From assembly GCA_019009955.1 (NCBI GenBank), contig JADPXZ010000013.1:1-64000 (forward strand): 64,000 bases of DNA, written 5' to 3'. Shown piece after piece: positions 1-9,254 of this stretch. The notes under the pieces are model-generated. The model saw only the letters and a list, made by a program, of their open reading frames with translations. It was not told the DNA's origin and made no database searches. How positions within the stretch are numbered: the stretch's first letter is position 1; each line of letters starts with the position of its first letter. Source of the DNA: Riptortus pedestris (taxonomy: Eukaryota > Arthropoda > Insecta > Hemiptera > Alydidae). The position numbers and the translations under genes were made by a program.

Positions 1-2623
1 CCGTAGGCTCCACCAGGAAATCGCCTGCACGCCCCTTGGTTTTTCCAAAAAAGCCCTTATTTCTTACCATCCGCTCAATCCTGTCGACAACGTTGTCATG
101 CCGTGTTTGACGCAGCCGAGAGTTGAAGTTGCATTGTCCGAGGACATGGGCAAGACACTCATTCGGAAAACTGCATCGCCTGCACGCCCGATTAGTGCTC
201 CACCAGTTGCTTCCGCGGAGGGGACATATCTGGAGGCGCGCCTTGTGGAGGAATCGCCAATCTGCAAATGAAAGGTAGTCGCCCGAGAAGAGGAAGAAAT
301 TAGATTCGGGTGACGCTTTCAAGCAGTCAGCGACTCTACCTTGATTCGGCTTGCTTCGCAAAATGTCCCCTCTACGGAGCTGGAGCTGATGGCGGAGCTT
401 CTTTAGGACCGAATGCCTGTCCTGTGGGGCGATGACAACGGTGTCGAAGGAGAGAGTGGGGAGGTTGTCAACGATCGACCACTTGACGCCCAATCGTGCA
501 GAGGCTTTCCGACCTCTCGTCCAGTGATTCCCCGAGAGGGAGGAACGGTCTTTGAGCTCAGGACCAGTATTTCCTGACATAAAATCGCTAGGATTCGGCT
601 CGTGCGAGGGATTGGTCCTCTCGGAAGTCGTGAAATTCAGTTGTGAGAGGGCCATCCGTCGCACGATCTCATCCTTTGAGGTTAGGAGTTTGAATGCAGT
701 GTCTATTAGAGCTAAGTCGCTCTCCTCGCTCGCCAACAGTAGGCCGCATAGACCCTCCTTTCGCGAACCGTAGAGATATTCGTTCGCCCCTTCCTGGGGA
801 ATATACAGGGTCCTCTTTAGCTCCGCCCGCAGCGCGTTATCTAGTCTGGTCCATTGCGATTTCCCGTATGTGCCGTTGCGCATGGGAAAATTGAGCGCGG
901 GAAAGACGAAAGACTGGAGTGCGTCTAACCGTTGCCAGGGGGCGAGTTTGGATTTGAGAATGATCAATGCTTTCGTCGTTATGTCTTCGAGAGCGGTACC
1001 TGCGGGAAACGCCCTGAACCCGACCGGGTTGCCCAGGAACCTCACCATTTCACCCTCCGCGACGGAATGGAGAGGCGTGCCGTCGATCGTGAAAACAGGA
1101 GGCTCAGGGGCACGGTTGTTGGCGGGAACATAAGCGAGGGTCGAGCATTTACCTGGGTTTACGGAGAGCCCCAGCTGCCCGAGCGAGCGGGTCAATTGGT
1201 CGATAGTTTCTTGGAGGCCTGACGCGGTAGGGCTAATGGCTGTCACGTCGTCCGCGTAAGCAAGTACCTGGTGAGCTCCGGCTCCTGGATGACGGGAAAG
1301 AGCAAAGTCGATCGCAATATCAAAGAGGAGTCCACTCAAGGGGCAACCCTGAAGGACTCCTCGTTCGACCCTGATCTCCTTTGATATCCCGTTTTCCCCC
1401 ACCGCGATTGTGGACATCCCCGAATATATGTGCTTGACTAGATCGGCAAAACGCCGCCCGGCTCCCTTCTTTATGAGGCTCAAGTATAAAGCCTCATGAG
1501 GAACGGAGCCAAACGCGTTAGATATGTCAAGCCACGCTATGTGTACGGTAGTCCGATTGCGTTTGGCGTCTGATAGGAGGCTATTGAGCACAAAATTGTG
1601 CTCAAAAACCCCATCATGTGGGACAAAACCTTTTTGGGATGGGGAAAGAGCGTTGTTGGTCATACACCATGTCCTCAGTCTGTCAGTCAGTAGTCCAGTA
1701 AATATCTTATAAATGGTGTTATTCAGCGCAATCGGACGCCAGTCTGATGGGGATTCCGGGGACGGTTTCTTCGGGATGAAGATGGTACGCGACCTCTTCC
1801 ACGAGGGAGGTACATTGAGATGCCGAAGGCAAATATTAAAAATTGTAGCCAAGAGCTTACCGTCCCTGTCAATGTTTCTCCACATCTTGTATGTGACCCT
1901 ATCCGGACCGGGCGCCGAGTTTTCAAACCGTCGTAGCCTCCCGATGGTTTCCTCCGGGGTGAACTTTTCCAGATTCACAGAATCTTCAGCTTGGAGTAGG
2001 CCATCCATACAGCTTGGATCCCAGGGGGTCGGCCTACAGCTCTCCGCAAGCGCTGTGAGGACGGTCTCCGGAGCTTGTGCGGTCGGTGCATCGGGGTTCA
2101 GTAGGTTCCTGATCGTCCGTCGCCTGTTTGAGGCGTACGCTCTCTGAAGGGCTTTGGCATCATCGGGATTGAAGCGTCTCCTGCTGGCAGGAGCCTGTTC
2201 GTTAATCCTGTAATGAAGCTGCACTGATGTGATGAGGTTGCCTAATTCTTCGGTGAAGCGAGACCAGGAGCAGTCGTCAGTTGAGGAGAGATAAATGTCC
2301 CTAAAGATGGGGCCATAGCACACTAGGATGGGGTTCGTGGCGTCCATGTCATCGGAGAGGCCTATTGGCGATGGCTCGTCGGCTGGAGGATCGGTGTTGG
2401 TGTAGTCACAAGGAATGTCCGCAACTGAATTTGTTCGTTGAGCTGATTCTCGGTTCTGAGCTGATGAGATCGGAACATCTCGCGCGTCTTGGTCGTCAAC
2501 GACTACGTCAGCTCCTGGTTCCAGATCCGGGCCCCGCTGTGCGGGAAGTGGAAGGTCTCCAGGTAGGGCTGCAGGGTCTTCAGCGTCACGTCGTGGAGGA
2601 AGTGGGAAAAAGAAGGCACTCAC
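1..2623 (-). CDS. Reverse transcriptase of B1, open to the window edge (partial)
   Basis: Read by hand, the minus strand is open for about 874 codons from a GTG at 2623 to base 1 with no stop; a TAA lies directly before the GTG. In order: an acidic Pro-rich N-terminus; a DWRPIALN RT block; motif A LDISNAF; motif B GVLQGCPLSG; motif C YADD; an R2-type thumb and linker; and a CCHC knuckle (CRRCSFPNECLAHVLGQC). The PD..D endonuclease would lie left of the window. The zinc fingers found at the start of A copies and B3 are absent. There is no in-frame ATG near the 5' end, so the real start is unclear: non-AUG initiation, splicing or translation from the U2-led transcript are possible. This is the least damaged B reading frame here. 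Confidence 0.85.
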   Translation of the reverse strand, partial: MSAFFFPLPPRRDAEDPAALPGDLPLPAQRGPDLEPGADVVVDDQDARDVPISSAQNRESAQRTNSVADIPCDYTNTDPPADEPSPIGLSDDMDATNPILVCYGPIFRDIYLSSTDDCSWSRFTEELGNLITSVQLHYRINEQAPASRRRFNPDDAKALQRAYASNRRRTIRNLLNPDAPTAQAPETVLTALAESCRPTPWDPSCMDGLLQAEDSVNLEKFTPEETIGRLRRFENSAPGPDRVTYKMWRNIDRDGKLLATIFNICLRHLNVPPSWKRSRTIFIPKKPSPESPSDWRPIALNNTIYKIFTGLLTDRLRTWCMTNNALSPSQKGFVPHDGVFEHNFVLNSLLSDAKRNRTTVHIAWLDISNAFGSVPHEALYLSLIKKGAGRRFADLVKHIYSGMSTIAVGENGISKEIRVERGVLQGCPLSGLLFDIAIDFALSRHPGAGAHQVLAYADDVTAISPTASGLQETIDQLTRSLGQLGLSVNPGKCSTLAYVPANNRAPEPPVFTIDGTPLHSVAEGEMVRFLGNPVGFRAFPAGTALEDITTKALIILKSKLAPWQRLDALQSFVFPALNFPMRNGTYGKSQWTRLDNALRAELKRTLYIPQEGANEYLYGSRKEGLCGLLLASEESDLALIDTAFKLLTSKDEIVRRMALSQLNFTTSERTNPSHEPNPSDFMSGNTGPELKDRSSLSGNHWTRGRKASARLGVKWSIVDNLPTLSFDTVVIAPQDRHSVLKKLRHQLQLRRGDILRSKPNQGRVADCLKASPESNFFLFSGDYLSFADWRFLHKARLQICPLRGSNWWSTNRACRRCSFPNECLAHVLGQCNFNSRLRQTRHDNVVDRIERMVRNKGFFGKTKGRAGDFLVEPT

Positions 2624-2755
2624 TTACCCAGCCAAGGCCACCGGAGTCCCGCTAGGAGCGCTGCTTCACATCGAGGTTAGCTTCTATGCCTAGGTTAGTT
2701 CTTGTAACCTGTTCTTTTTTTTTCCGTTTCTTCGCCTTTACTGAACTAGATTGTG
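1..2755 (-). mobile_element. U2-targeted R2-like non-LTR retrotransposon, copy B1
   Basis: Family B element on the minus strand. Its 5' end abuts a U2 snRNA 5' half (2756-2811) in the same orientation, and it runs off the left edge of the window. It is colinear with B2 at 21421-25217, including the first about 130 bp after U2, so both copies start at the same U2 junction. The B group matches the described U2-specific RLE retrotransposons (Utopia). The 3' end is outside the window. The outermost about 50 bases (1-50) no longer follow the B2 sequence, so a rearrangement or divergence begins there. Confidence 0.88.
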
Positions 2756-2811
2756 GCTGATGAGAACAGATACTACACTTTGACCTTTTAGCCAACAGGC
2801 CGAGAAGCGAT
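2756..2811 (-). ncRNA. U2: U2 snRNA, 5' half, interrupted by B1
   Basis: The reverse strand begins ATCGCTTCTCGGCC, the U2 5' end, and continues through the branch-point recognition GTAGTA and CTGTTCTCATCAGC, about nt 1-54 of U2. The B1 retrotransposon then replaces the rest. Relative to human U2 there is a small insertion around the TAAGATCAA region (TAAAAGGTCAAA). The matching 3' half is outside the window or lost. It is the best preserved U2 5' half here, and its upstream flank is intact. Confidence 0.9.
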
Positions 2812-3668
2812 GCAAATACAGTGTAAAAGAAGAAAGGGATTAAAAAACATCATTAATGCCGGGAGGTCGGCTTGTCGAGTCGCGAAATTTGAAAAATTTC
2901 AAAAAATTTTCTAGAGTTTTTCTTATCCGGCGGCCAGTAGGACAAGTATCCATTTGATCATTACTATTGAGAACGTCTCAACAGAGGAGGCTGATACTTT
3001 TTTTAAACAAAAAGAGAGCTGGAATTAAATTCATGAACGTCTGAGTGTGGAGTCGGGAACCAGAGAGCGCCGCTTTCGATCCGGCCCGTAACTGCTGGTC
3101 CCGCCAACAGATGGGCAGATGCGCTCGCCCTGGAGGCATTTCTTTCTCGTTCCGACTTATTATTTGTATAACTCAGCTGCTAAACCTATGAAATCTATTT
3201 ATTAGGGGGAAAAAAAACGAAAAGACGAAGAAAAAAAAAATATCGAGCCGCGACATGCTCAAAACAAGCGGCATCCACTCGACTTCGGCCTCAGACATTT
3301 AGTAAACGCTTTAGAAGAGGTGATCCATTTACTTTTCCGTTTACCTCGCCCTTCGCCTCCGCCCGAGCCGCGGACTGCCTGGTGAGAGAGACGGAGAGGA
3401 CAAATCTGCACGACAACGGAGAATCTGTTCCATCTCCCTTGAGAGTTGAAGGCCCTCGGAATAATGATATTTTTAGGGCACTTTCTTTAAAAGGATTCTA
3501 CCTTTTTAGAAGATTTTAGAACCGACAAAGGCCCCCCTTTTAGCTTTCGGCCACAAGACAAAACCATTAAACTGTACCAACAGATAAACTACCTGTGAGT
3601 TCGGAAAACACTTCTCAAGGTCCGAACAGATAAATTACCTGTGAGTCCGGCGTTCGGAAAACACTTCT
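2812..3668 (-). promoter_or_regulatory. U2 5' flanking region with putative promoter
   Basis: DNA directly upstream of the U2 5' half. A CCTCCCGG block lies about 50-56 bp before +1, where insect snRNA genes carry the PSE. It resembles the AGCTCCCRG core at -61 of U1 and U3 in this window, but the match is short. No TATA box is apparent, as usual for Pol II snRNA genes. An inverted, interrupted copy lies at 34970-36344. The distal end (3577-3668) has a degenerate tandem repeat of about 45 bp containing ACAGATAAAYTACCTGTGAG. No gene is seen in it. Confidence 0.55.
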
Positions 3669-6600
3669 CCGTGGAGCCGGCTCCCAAGGGAATTGCTAAC
3701 GTACCCGGGCCGTGGAAAGTAGCAATAATGTTTCCATCTGTGATACTAGGCTAAGTTTGTGTGTGTGTATGCCAGGAGTGCGCGGTTTTTTATAGACGAT
3801 GTGACCCCTCTATGGACTCAGACTGTGATATAGATTCTAAATTTAACCTGGCAGTGACAATTTTAGACACTATTTTAATGGCTATCATCTAGTTTTTAAT
3901 TTGAATGAAAGACTGAGCTCCTTATTATCTGTGATATTAGGTGTAGGAAATAGCCATTATGATTTTAGCCTAGCTAGTAAGTCTTAATCCCATTCTCTTT
4001 ACCAGCCAATCTTTTTAATTTAGTTGATAAGTTTTAATCCCTTTTTAACTAGTGCGTGCCGCCCGGCTTAGTATCGCCTGTAGGCGATTCGCGATCGGTC
4101 TCCTCGCGGCCCCGACGCGTATTCAAGAGCTCCAGCGTTCCAGCAGACTCCAGCCACTCCAGGAGCTCCAGTGGTGGACAGAAGGCCCCGTAAGTTAATA
4201 TTTTATGTATATAGCCCCGCACAGAGGGCCTGTAGGGGGAAATAAAAATTTAAAATGGAAATTAAATTATAAAAATGGACAATTATTTTAGACTGGAGGG
4301 GGATGTTGTGCTGGCAGCTCACCCCCTCCCTGTCACCCCTACGGGCCAGAGCTACACCCAGTGCCCAGTACCTGGGTGTAGCGATACTTATATAACTAAG
4401 AGCTATAGTGCGGGGCTCCAATCGCTCCTCAGGCACATGACAAACGCTCACAAACTCCCAGGTCTTAAATCAAGCCATTATTGCAGGATATGCAATAGAG
4501 TGATAGAGGGCAACCGGCCGAAGAACCATGCATGCTTGAGAAACGCTGAATTGCCGGTTGCCCAGGTACAAGTGACGACCTGGGAGTGCGAAGAGTGCCG
4601 GGAGCGGTTTACTTCAGCACGGGGCCTTCATAACCATAAAATGACGACCCACGTCATCATGCCGCGCCGAAGAGAAGCAGCCGCCAACCTGCCGATGCCC
4701 GATACCGGGCGCCCTCGACGGCTTGTCCAGCAGCAACTAAGACCAAGAACCCGTTCCCAATCGAGGTCCCCAAGCCCAGCCCCCAGACAAGTAGATATGC
4801 AGGAGGAGCCACTGGCAGTGATTGCCGAGGAGGAGGCCGGCCCAAGCCATAGATACCAATCACCGGTCTCCTCACCACGGATTTCATCGAACCCAGTGAG
4901 CCCCACAGAGAGGCTGGGCACCCAGGCTCTACAGATCGTAGAGGACCTGCCAACGGGGGACCTCAATAGTCCTGAGGAAGGGAACAGGCTGCTGGAGGGT
5001 GCCGAGGAGGTAGCGCCCGTTGCCGAGGAGAGAGGAAATGGCCCAGCGGAAATAGAGAATTTTGACCTGGAAGAACAGCCGCTGAGGCCATTTATAGCCA
5101 GATTAAGGGAGGTCCAGGCAAGTAACGCTACTGAAGATAAGTGGGGGGAGTTTGAGGGAATCATGGAGGATATTACCCGGACGGTCCGCCAGATGTTTAA
5201 GATAAAAGATACTAAGAACAGAAATGGAATTGGACGGCGGACCGTAGACCCCTCAGACCCAAAGGCCATCCAGAGGATATACAAGCTGAATAGAAGAAAG
5301 GCAATAAGAATGATCCTGGATGAGCCTACCCCCCAGTGTGACCTCCCTATTGACGAACTCTCCCGGCGGCTGGTTGGGGAAGAAGATGGAGATTGGGACC
5401 CAAGAGTGCTGAGCGGAGTGAGAGTAGCAGAGGAGGCGGTGGTCACTACACCATTTACCCCAGAAGAAGTAAAGGACCGCCTCCGAAGGTTTGAGAACTC
5501 CGCTCCAGGGGAGGACGGAATTGATTATAGGATATGGAGGCGGGTTGACCCGGAAGGAAAGGTATTGTGCCACGTATATAATATCTGTTTGAAGCACAGA
5601 CGGGTCCCCGCCTCCTGGAAGAAATCCAGGACTATATTCCTCCCCAAGGTCCCAACTCCAGACTCGATTTCTGATTGGAGACCCATTGCCCTGTCCAGGA
5701 CAATTTATAAAATATATGCAGGCCTGCTCGCCGAAAGAGTCACTTCCTGGTGCAGGGTACATGAGGTACTCTCCCCCAACCAGAAGGGGTTTACGGCCCA
5801 CGATGGAGTATTTGAGCACAATTATGTACTCCAGAGAAGAATGGCGGCTGCAAGGAAGCAAAGAAAGGACCTCTGCATCGCGTGGCTGGACATTTCGGAC
5901 GCGTTTGGGACTGTCCCCCACGCAGCCATCACCGGAGCTCTGGCCCAGAGGGGAGCAGGAGAACCACTGGTGGAGATGGTAAGAGACCTCTACACTAATT
6001 CCTCCACCAGTGTCAGCACACCCTCTGGCGAGTCGGGCAGCCTCTATCCAAGAAGAGGCATTAAGCAGGGCTGCCCGATGAGTGGCCTACTATTCATTAT
6101 TGCTATAAATCATATAGTCGAAGCGCTGGACTCTGGTGATGAGCATACCGTTCTGGCCTACGCAGATGACATCGTCCTCCTAGCGGACACCCCCGAGGAG
6201 CTACAAAGGAGACTCGACGAGGCAAGAAGACAGCTGCTGAAGATGGGCATGCAAACTCGGCCAAGTGCAAGACTCTACATTTGTCTGGTCAAACGCCGGT
6301 TGGGGTGCGTGGGACTCACTTCACACTCGGGGGGACTCAGCTCCGGGACTTAAAGGAGGGCGAGACGCAGAGGTTCCTTGGACAACCTGTTGGCTTCCGC
6401 GCGGTACCTCCCCAGGCAGACATCGAGAAGGTAGTGAAGACGGCCAAGAAGATCCTCAGCTCCAAGCTCGCGCCCTGGCAGCGGCTGGACGCCCTGAAGA
6501 CGTTCGTCTACCCCGCCCTTAATTTCGCCATGCGAAATGGCCATTATCTGAAGAAGGATTGGGCGCGGGTGGACGACGTCTTACGAGCTGATATCAAGAG

Positions 6601-8140
6601 AACACTGGGCGTCCCTCAAGAAGCCAGCAATGAGTACATCTACGGTGCCAGGGCGGAAGGACTATGCGGGTTCCAGATCGCCGCGGAGGAGAGTGATCTG
6701 GCACTGATCGACGGAGCATTCAAGCTATTGACTTCTCAAGACGATAAGCTCCGTCGATTGGCTGTGGCTGACCTCAAGGAGTCAACGCGAGCGCGCACGA
6801 AGGAGGGTCACCGGCCCGATCCAGAATCCTACCTTTCTGGGCTGGTGACCGAAGGAATGCGCGAGAGGTCCAGCCAGGTGTCAGATCACTGGACACGAGG
6901 AAGGACAGCATCAAAGAGGGTTGGTGTCCAATGGTCATTCCAGGAGGACACCCCCAAAGTGACATTCCGCGGCGATTCTGTGACCCAGGAAGAGCGACAA
7001 AGGCTAATCAGGAAGCTGAGGATGAAGCTGCAACAAGAAAGGGGAGAGGCACTCAGGCAGAAACCAAGCCAAGGAAGAGTAGCCGAGTGCCTGAAGAACT
7101 CCCCTGACTCAAGTCACTACCTTCTTACCGGGGAGTACTTGTCCTTTGCTGACTGGCGGTTCGTCCACAAGGCGAGGCTTCAACTTGTCCCCCTCAACGG
7201 AGCAACTCGATGGGGGGACAACGACAAGAGCTGCAGGCGGTGTGGATTCGCAAATGAAAGTTTAAACCACGTCGTCGGCCAGTGCAATACCCACGCTGCT
7301 CTTCGCCAGAAGAGGCATGATGCCATAGTTGACAGAATTGAGGTGACGGCGAAGAGCCGTGGGTATTCGATAGTTGCCAAGAACCAGACGGCCGACGACT
7401 CCCGCCTGCGGCCTGACCTCGTCGTGGCGAAGGGGGAGAAGGCAATGATAATAGACGTAACATGCCCCTTCGAGAACCGCCTGGAAGCGTTCGAGCGTGC
7501 ACGCAAAGAAAAAGAGGACAAGTACGCGCCTCTAAAGTCCTCCCTGGAGTCACGATACAGGGAGGTGAAGATAGCTCCGGTCGTCGTAGGGGCCTTGGGG
7601 ACCTGGGACCCGAAGAATGATAAGTACTTGAGGGGTCTCAGTACCAAGGCCTACTTAAAGATGATGAAGCGGCTGGTGGTATGTCAGACGCTAAGCTGGT
7701 CCCGTTGTATATACATGGAACATCTGTCGGGCAGGATCCAGAGGCCATTCAGGTGGGACCGCCCGGCAGGGGACCAGCAGGAAGAAGCGCCAGCCGCCGA
7801 CGAACCGTTGAGCCAGGCGACCCCGGATGAGATGACGCCAGAGATTGGGGAGGAAGACGTGGGTCTGTCCACCACTAGCGTCGGGACTGCGAGGACACCA
7901 GACCTTTTATCCGAAGACGAAGGCTGTGCCTGAAATTAGTGTTAGTTTTAGTGTTAGTGTTAGTGATAAGTGCGTTTTAATAAAATTTTTAGAGTTAGTG
8001 ACATAGTTTTTTATTCAATGCCAAAGACTAAAAGACTGAAATAATGAAAAAGTATTATATTTATTATATGATGTATTACGAAAAATGACATGTATTTATA
8101 AAAATATTGTAAAATTATTCAGACAATAAACGCACTTTAA
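3669..8140 (+). mobile_element. U2-targeted R2-like non-LTR retrotransposon, copy A1
   Basis: Most complete family A copy. It has a 5' UTR (slightly 5'-truncated inside the structured leader seen in A3), one long coding region with a single frameshift, a 3' UTR with GTTAGTGTTAG repeats, and a terminal AATAAA just before the junction. The 3' end joins U2 at ATCTGTTCTTATCAG (8141). The 5' end lies in the distal part of the minus-strand U2 flank, not in U2 itself, which indicates a truncated integration or later rearrangement. Confidence 0.9.
4275..7933 (+). CDS. R2-like polyprotein (zinc fingers, RT, RLE), one frameshift
   Basis: Starts MDNYFRLEGD at 4275; the same start is conserved in A3 and A4. 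Three N-terminal zinc fingers: C30-X4-C35..H54..H59; C70-X2-C73..H85..C87; C105-X2-C108..H121..H126. Then a Pro/Ser/acidic linker; RT with SDWRPIALSR, motif A LDISDAF, motif B GIKQGCPMSG and YADD; a thumb and linker; a CCHC knuckle (CRRCGFANES..HVVGQC); and an endonuclease core RPDLVV..IIDVTCPFE. About 1,220 aa in total, normal for R2-type proteins. Compared with A2, four bases are missing at about 6250-6256, so one frame ends at 6353 and the rest lies in the next frame (to 7933). Otherwise no lesion. Known role of the family: the RLE nicks the target and the RT primes on the nicked DNA. Confidence 0.9.
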
Positions 8141-8292
8141 ATCTGTTCTTATCAGCTTAATCTCTGGTACGACCTCCATCGGGGGTCCAGAAGATTAAAC
8201 TGATTTTTGGAAAATGACGGAGTGCTAGGGGCTTGCTCCACCTCTGTCGCGGGTTGACCCGGTATTGCAGTACCTCCGGGAACGGCCCACCT
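8141..8292 (+). ncRNA. U2: U2 snRNA, 3' part (from about nt 38)
   Basis: Continues U2 from ATCTGTTCTTATCAG through stem IIa, the Sm site (GATTTTTGG, 8202-8210), stem III and stem IV (GGTATTGCAGTACC loop), to the AACGGCCCACC end. It lacks the first about 37 nt, replaced by retrotransposon A1, so it cannot give a normal U2. The same junction structure is seen at 25218, 48806 (minus) and 57220. Confidence 0.93.
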
Positions 8293-8378
8293 TAGTACAA
8301 ACATTAAAACAATTTAATTAAAATAAGCTCTTTTTAATAAAAAAAAAAAAAAAAATTAATATAAATTTCAGTTGTTTT

Positions 8379-8447
8379 CCAAAAATCAGTTTAACCTCCT
8401 TGAGCCTCCATTTTTGGTCGTACCCAGTTATTAAGCTTATAAGAACA
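8379..8447 (-). ncRNA. Inverted partial U2 sequence downstream of U2
   Basis: The reverse complement reads TTCTTATAAGCTTAAT, then GGGTACGACC, then AAACTGATTTTTGG. This corresponds to U2 from the insertion site to the Sm region, with substitutions in stem IIb. It is about 90 bp beyond the U2 3' end and in opposite orientation, so the pair could form a large hairpin. The arrangement recurs beside three other U2 3' parts. Probably a decayed U2 copy. Confidence 0.65.
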
Positions 8448-8979
8448 TGTTGTTTATTTATTTACGCCCACTTCGTGCTATTCGACTAATCGGGACGGGT
8501 GCTCTACAGCTTACCACCCTTTTACATTTCTATTGCTCATCGAACTCTCCATTCTAGGTTCATCATTATTTTTCCTATTAGCCTAAGAAGAAGTCCTAGT
8601 AGGAAAAAATAAGTAAAAGTTACCCAAAATCATGTCATTTACATACTTTCCAGGATACGTGTACATTTAATTCCATGCTTCCTGGAAAATAATAATTTTT
8701 TGTCTTGTTTTCTTTTCTTTTTTGCACAATGGGCCGTGAGGTGTGGACCCGGGAGTCGGTCGGACAGATAGTTAGTTGAGTCTCCTACTGGGATCGCCAG
8801 TAGTCTTCACAGACGGCATTTTGGTACAGGAGAGTAATAATTTTTATTAATTGTACCACTTACCATTATCGGCGGCTAGTGGTTGGACAGGAGTCCCTTT
8901 CTGTCATCGTAGCCCGAAAGTATCACTCACTCCCGTTTTGATCCCAAGAGCCGGTACGTTCTGAGAAATGCGGTACTTT
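8448..8979. other. U2-U3 intergenic spacer
   Basis: No open frame or RNA gene is seen. The proximal part (to about 8700) recurs at 25524-25775 and, inverted, near 48240-48520. It contains a perfect short inverted repeat around 8572-8610 (CCTATTAG / CTAATAGG with A/T flanks in the 25660 copy). The distal part leads into the U3 promoter. Confidence 0.5.
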
Positions 8980-9003
8980 AGCTCCCGGACCAGCAGACCG
9001 AGC
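8980..9003 (+). promoter_or_regulatory. Putative PSE of U3 snoRNA gene
   Basis: AGCTCCCGGACCAGCAGACC begins exactly 61 bp before the U3 start. U1 has AGCTCCCAGTACTAGCGGAG at exactly the same distance. Metazoan U3 genes use the Pol II snRNA promoter, in which the proximal sequence element sits at about -60. Identification rests on the shared sequence and spacing only. Confidence 0.7.
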
Positions 9004-9040
9004 TCACTTGATCGAGTCCTTTGATTGTGCCACTCCCGGC

Positions 9041-9254
9041 AAGATCATACTTCTACAGGATCATTTCTGTAGTTAGTTGGTCTTCAACTCGACGTCCATA
9101 GTTGAGCAAACTGAACCATGATGACGATTCGAGACGTTCTTTCCTGAGCGTGAGGCAGTCTTTAGAAATCTCTAGCAGATTTCCTTAGATATCGATGACC
9201 GTTCAGCCCTATCTTACTAGACAGGGTTAGGGAAAGAGCGCTGTCCGAGTGGTC
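9041..9254 (+). ncRNA. U3: U3 snoRNA (SNORD3), apparently complete
   Basis: Begins AAGATCATACTT, then GGATCATTTCTGTAGT (box A region), as in human U3. Further on: a C' box TGATGA (about 9119-9124), the conserved TTTCCTGAGCGTGA block (about 9140-9153), a C-box-like CGATGACCGTTC (about 9193) and a terminal GTCCGAGTGG (box D variant of GTCTGAGTGG). About 214 nt, normal for U3. U3 guides 18S pre-rRNA processing in the nucleolus. Its promoter element is intact, so this may be a functional gene. A 5' fragment on the other strand lies at 47881-47922. Confidence 0.94.

Noticed and set aside
1713..2147. 144-residue plus-strand frame near the left end
   Set aside because: Antisense of the intact B1 RT; the same shadow appears opposite B2 at 22025-22459.
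2805..2820. Octamer ATTTGCAT directly before U2
   Set aside because: It overlaps the transcription start, not the distal enhancer position of vertebrate snRNA genes; chance match likely.
3669..3730. HDV-type ribozyme in the A leader
   Set aside because: Nested stems are present, but I could not place the five-helix HDV core or a catalytic C; kept as a structured RNA only.
4700..4800. Basic linker as a host transcription-factor region
   Set aside because: The zinc fingers and linker are continuous with an R2-type RT and repeated in all A copies.
4628..5446. 272-residue Ser-rich minus-strand frame
   Set aside because: Exact antisense of the A1 coding region; the sense frame has conserved zinc-finger and RT motifs and recurs in other A copies.
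8141..8292. Functional U2 gene
   Set aside because: First about 37 nt are missing and replaced by a retrotransposon; no window copy is complete.
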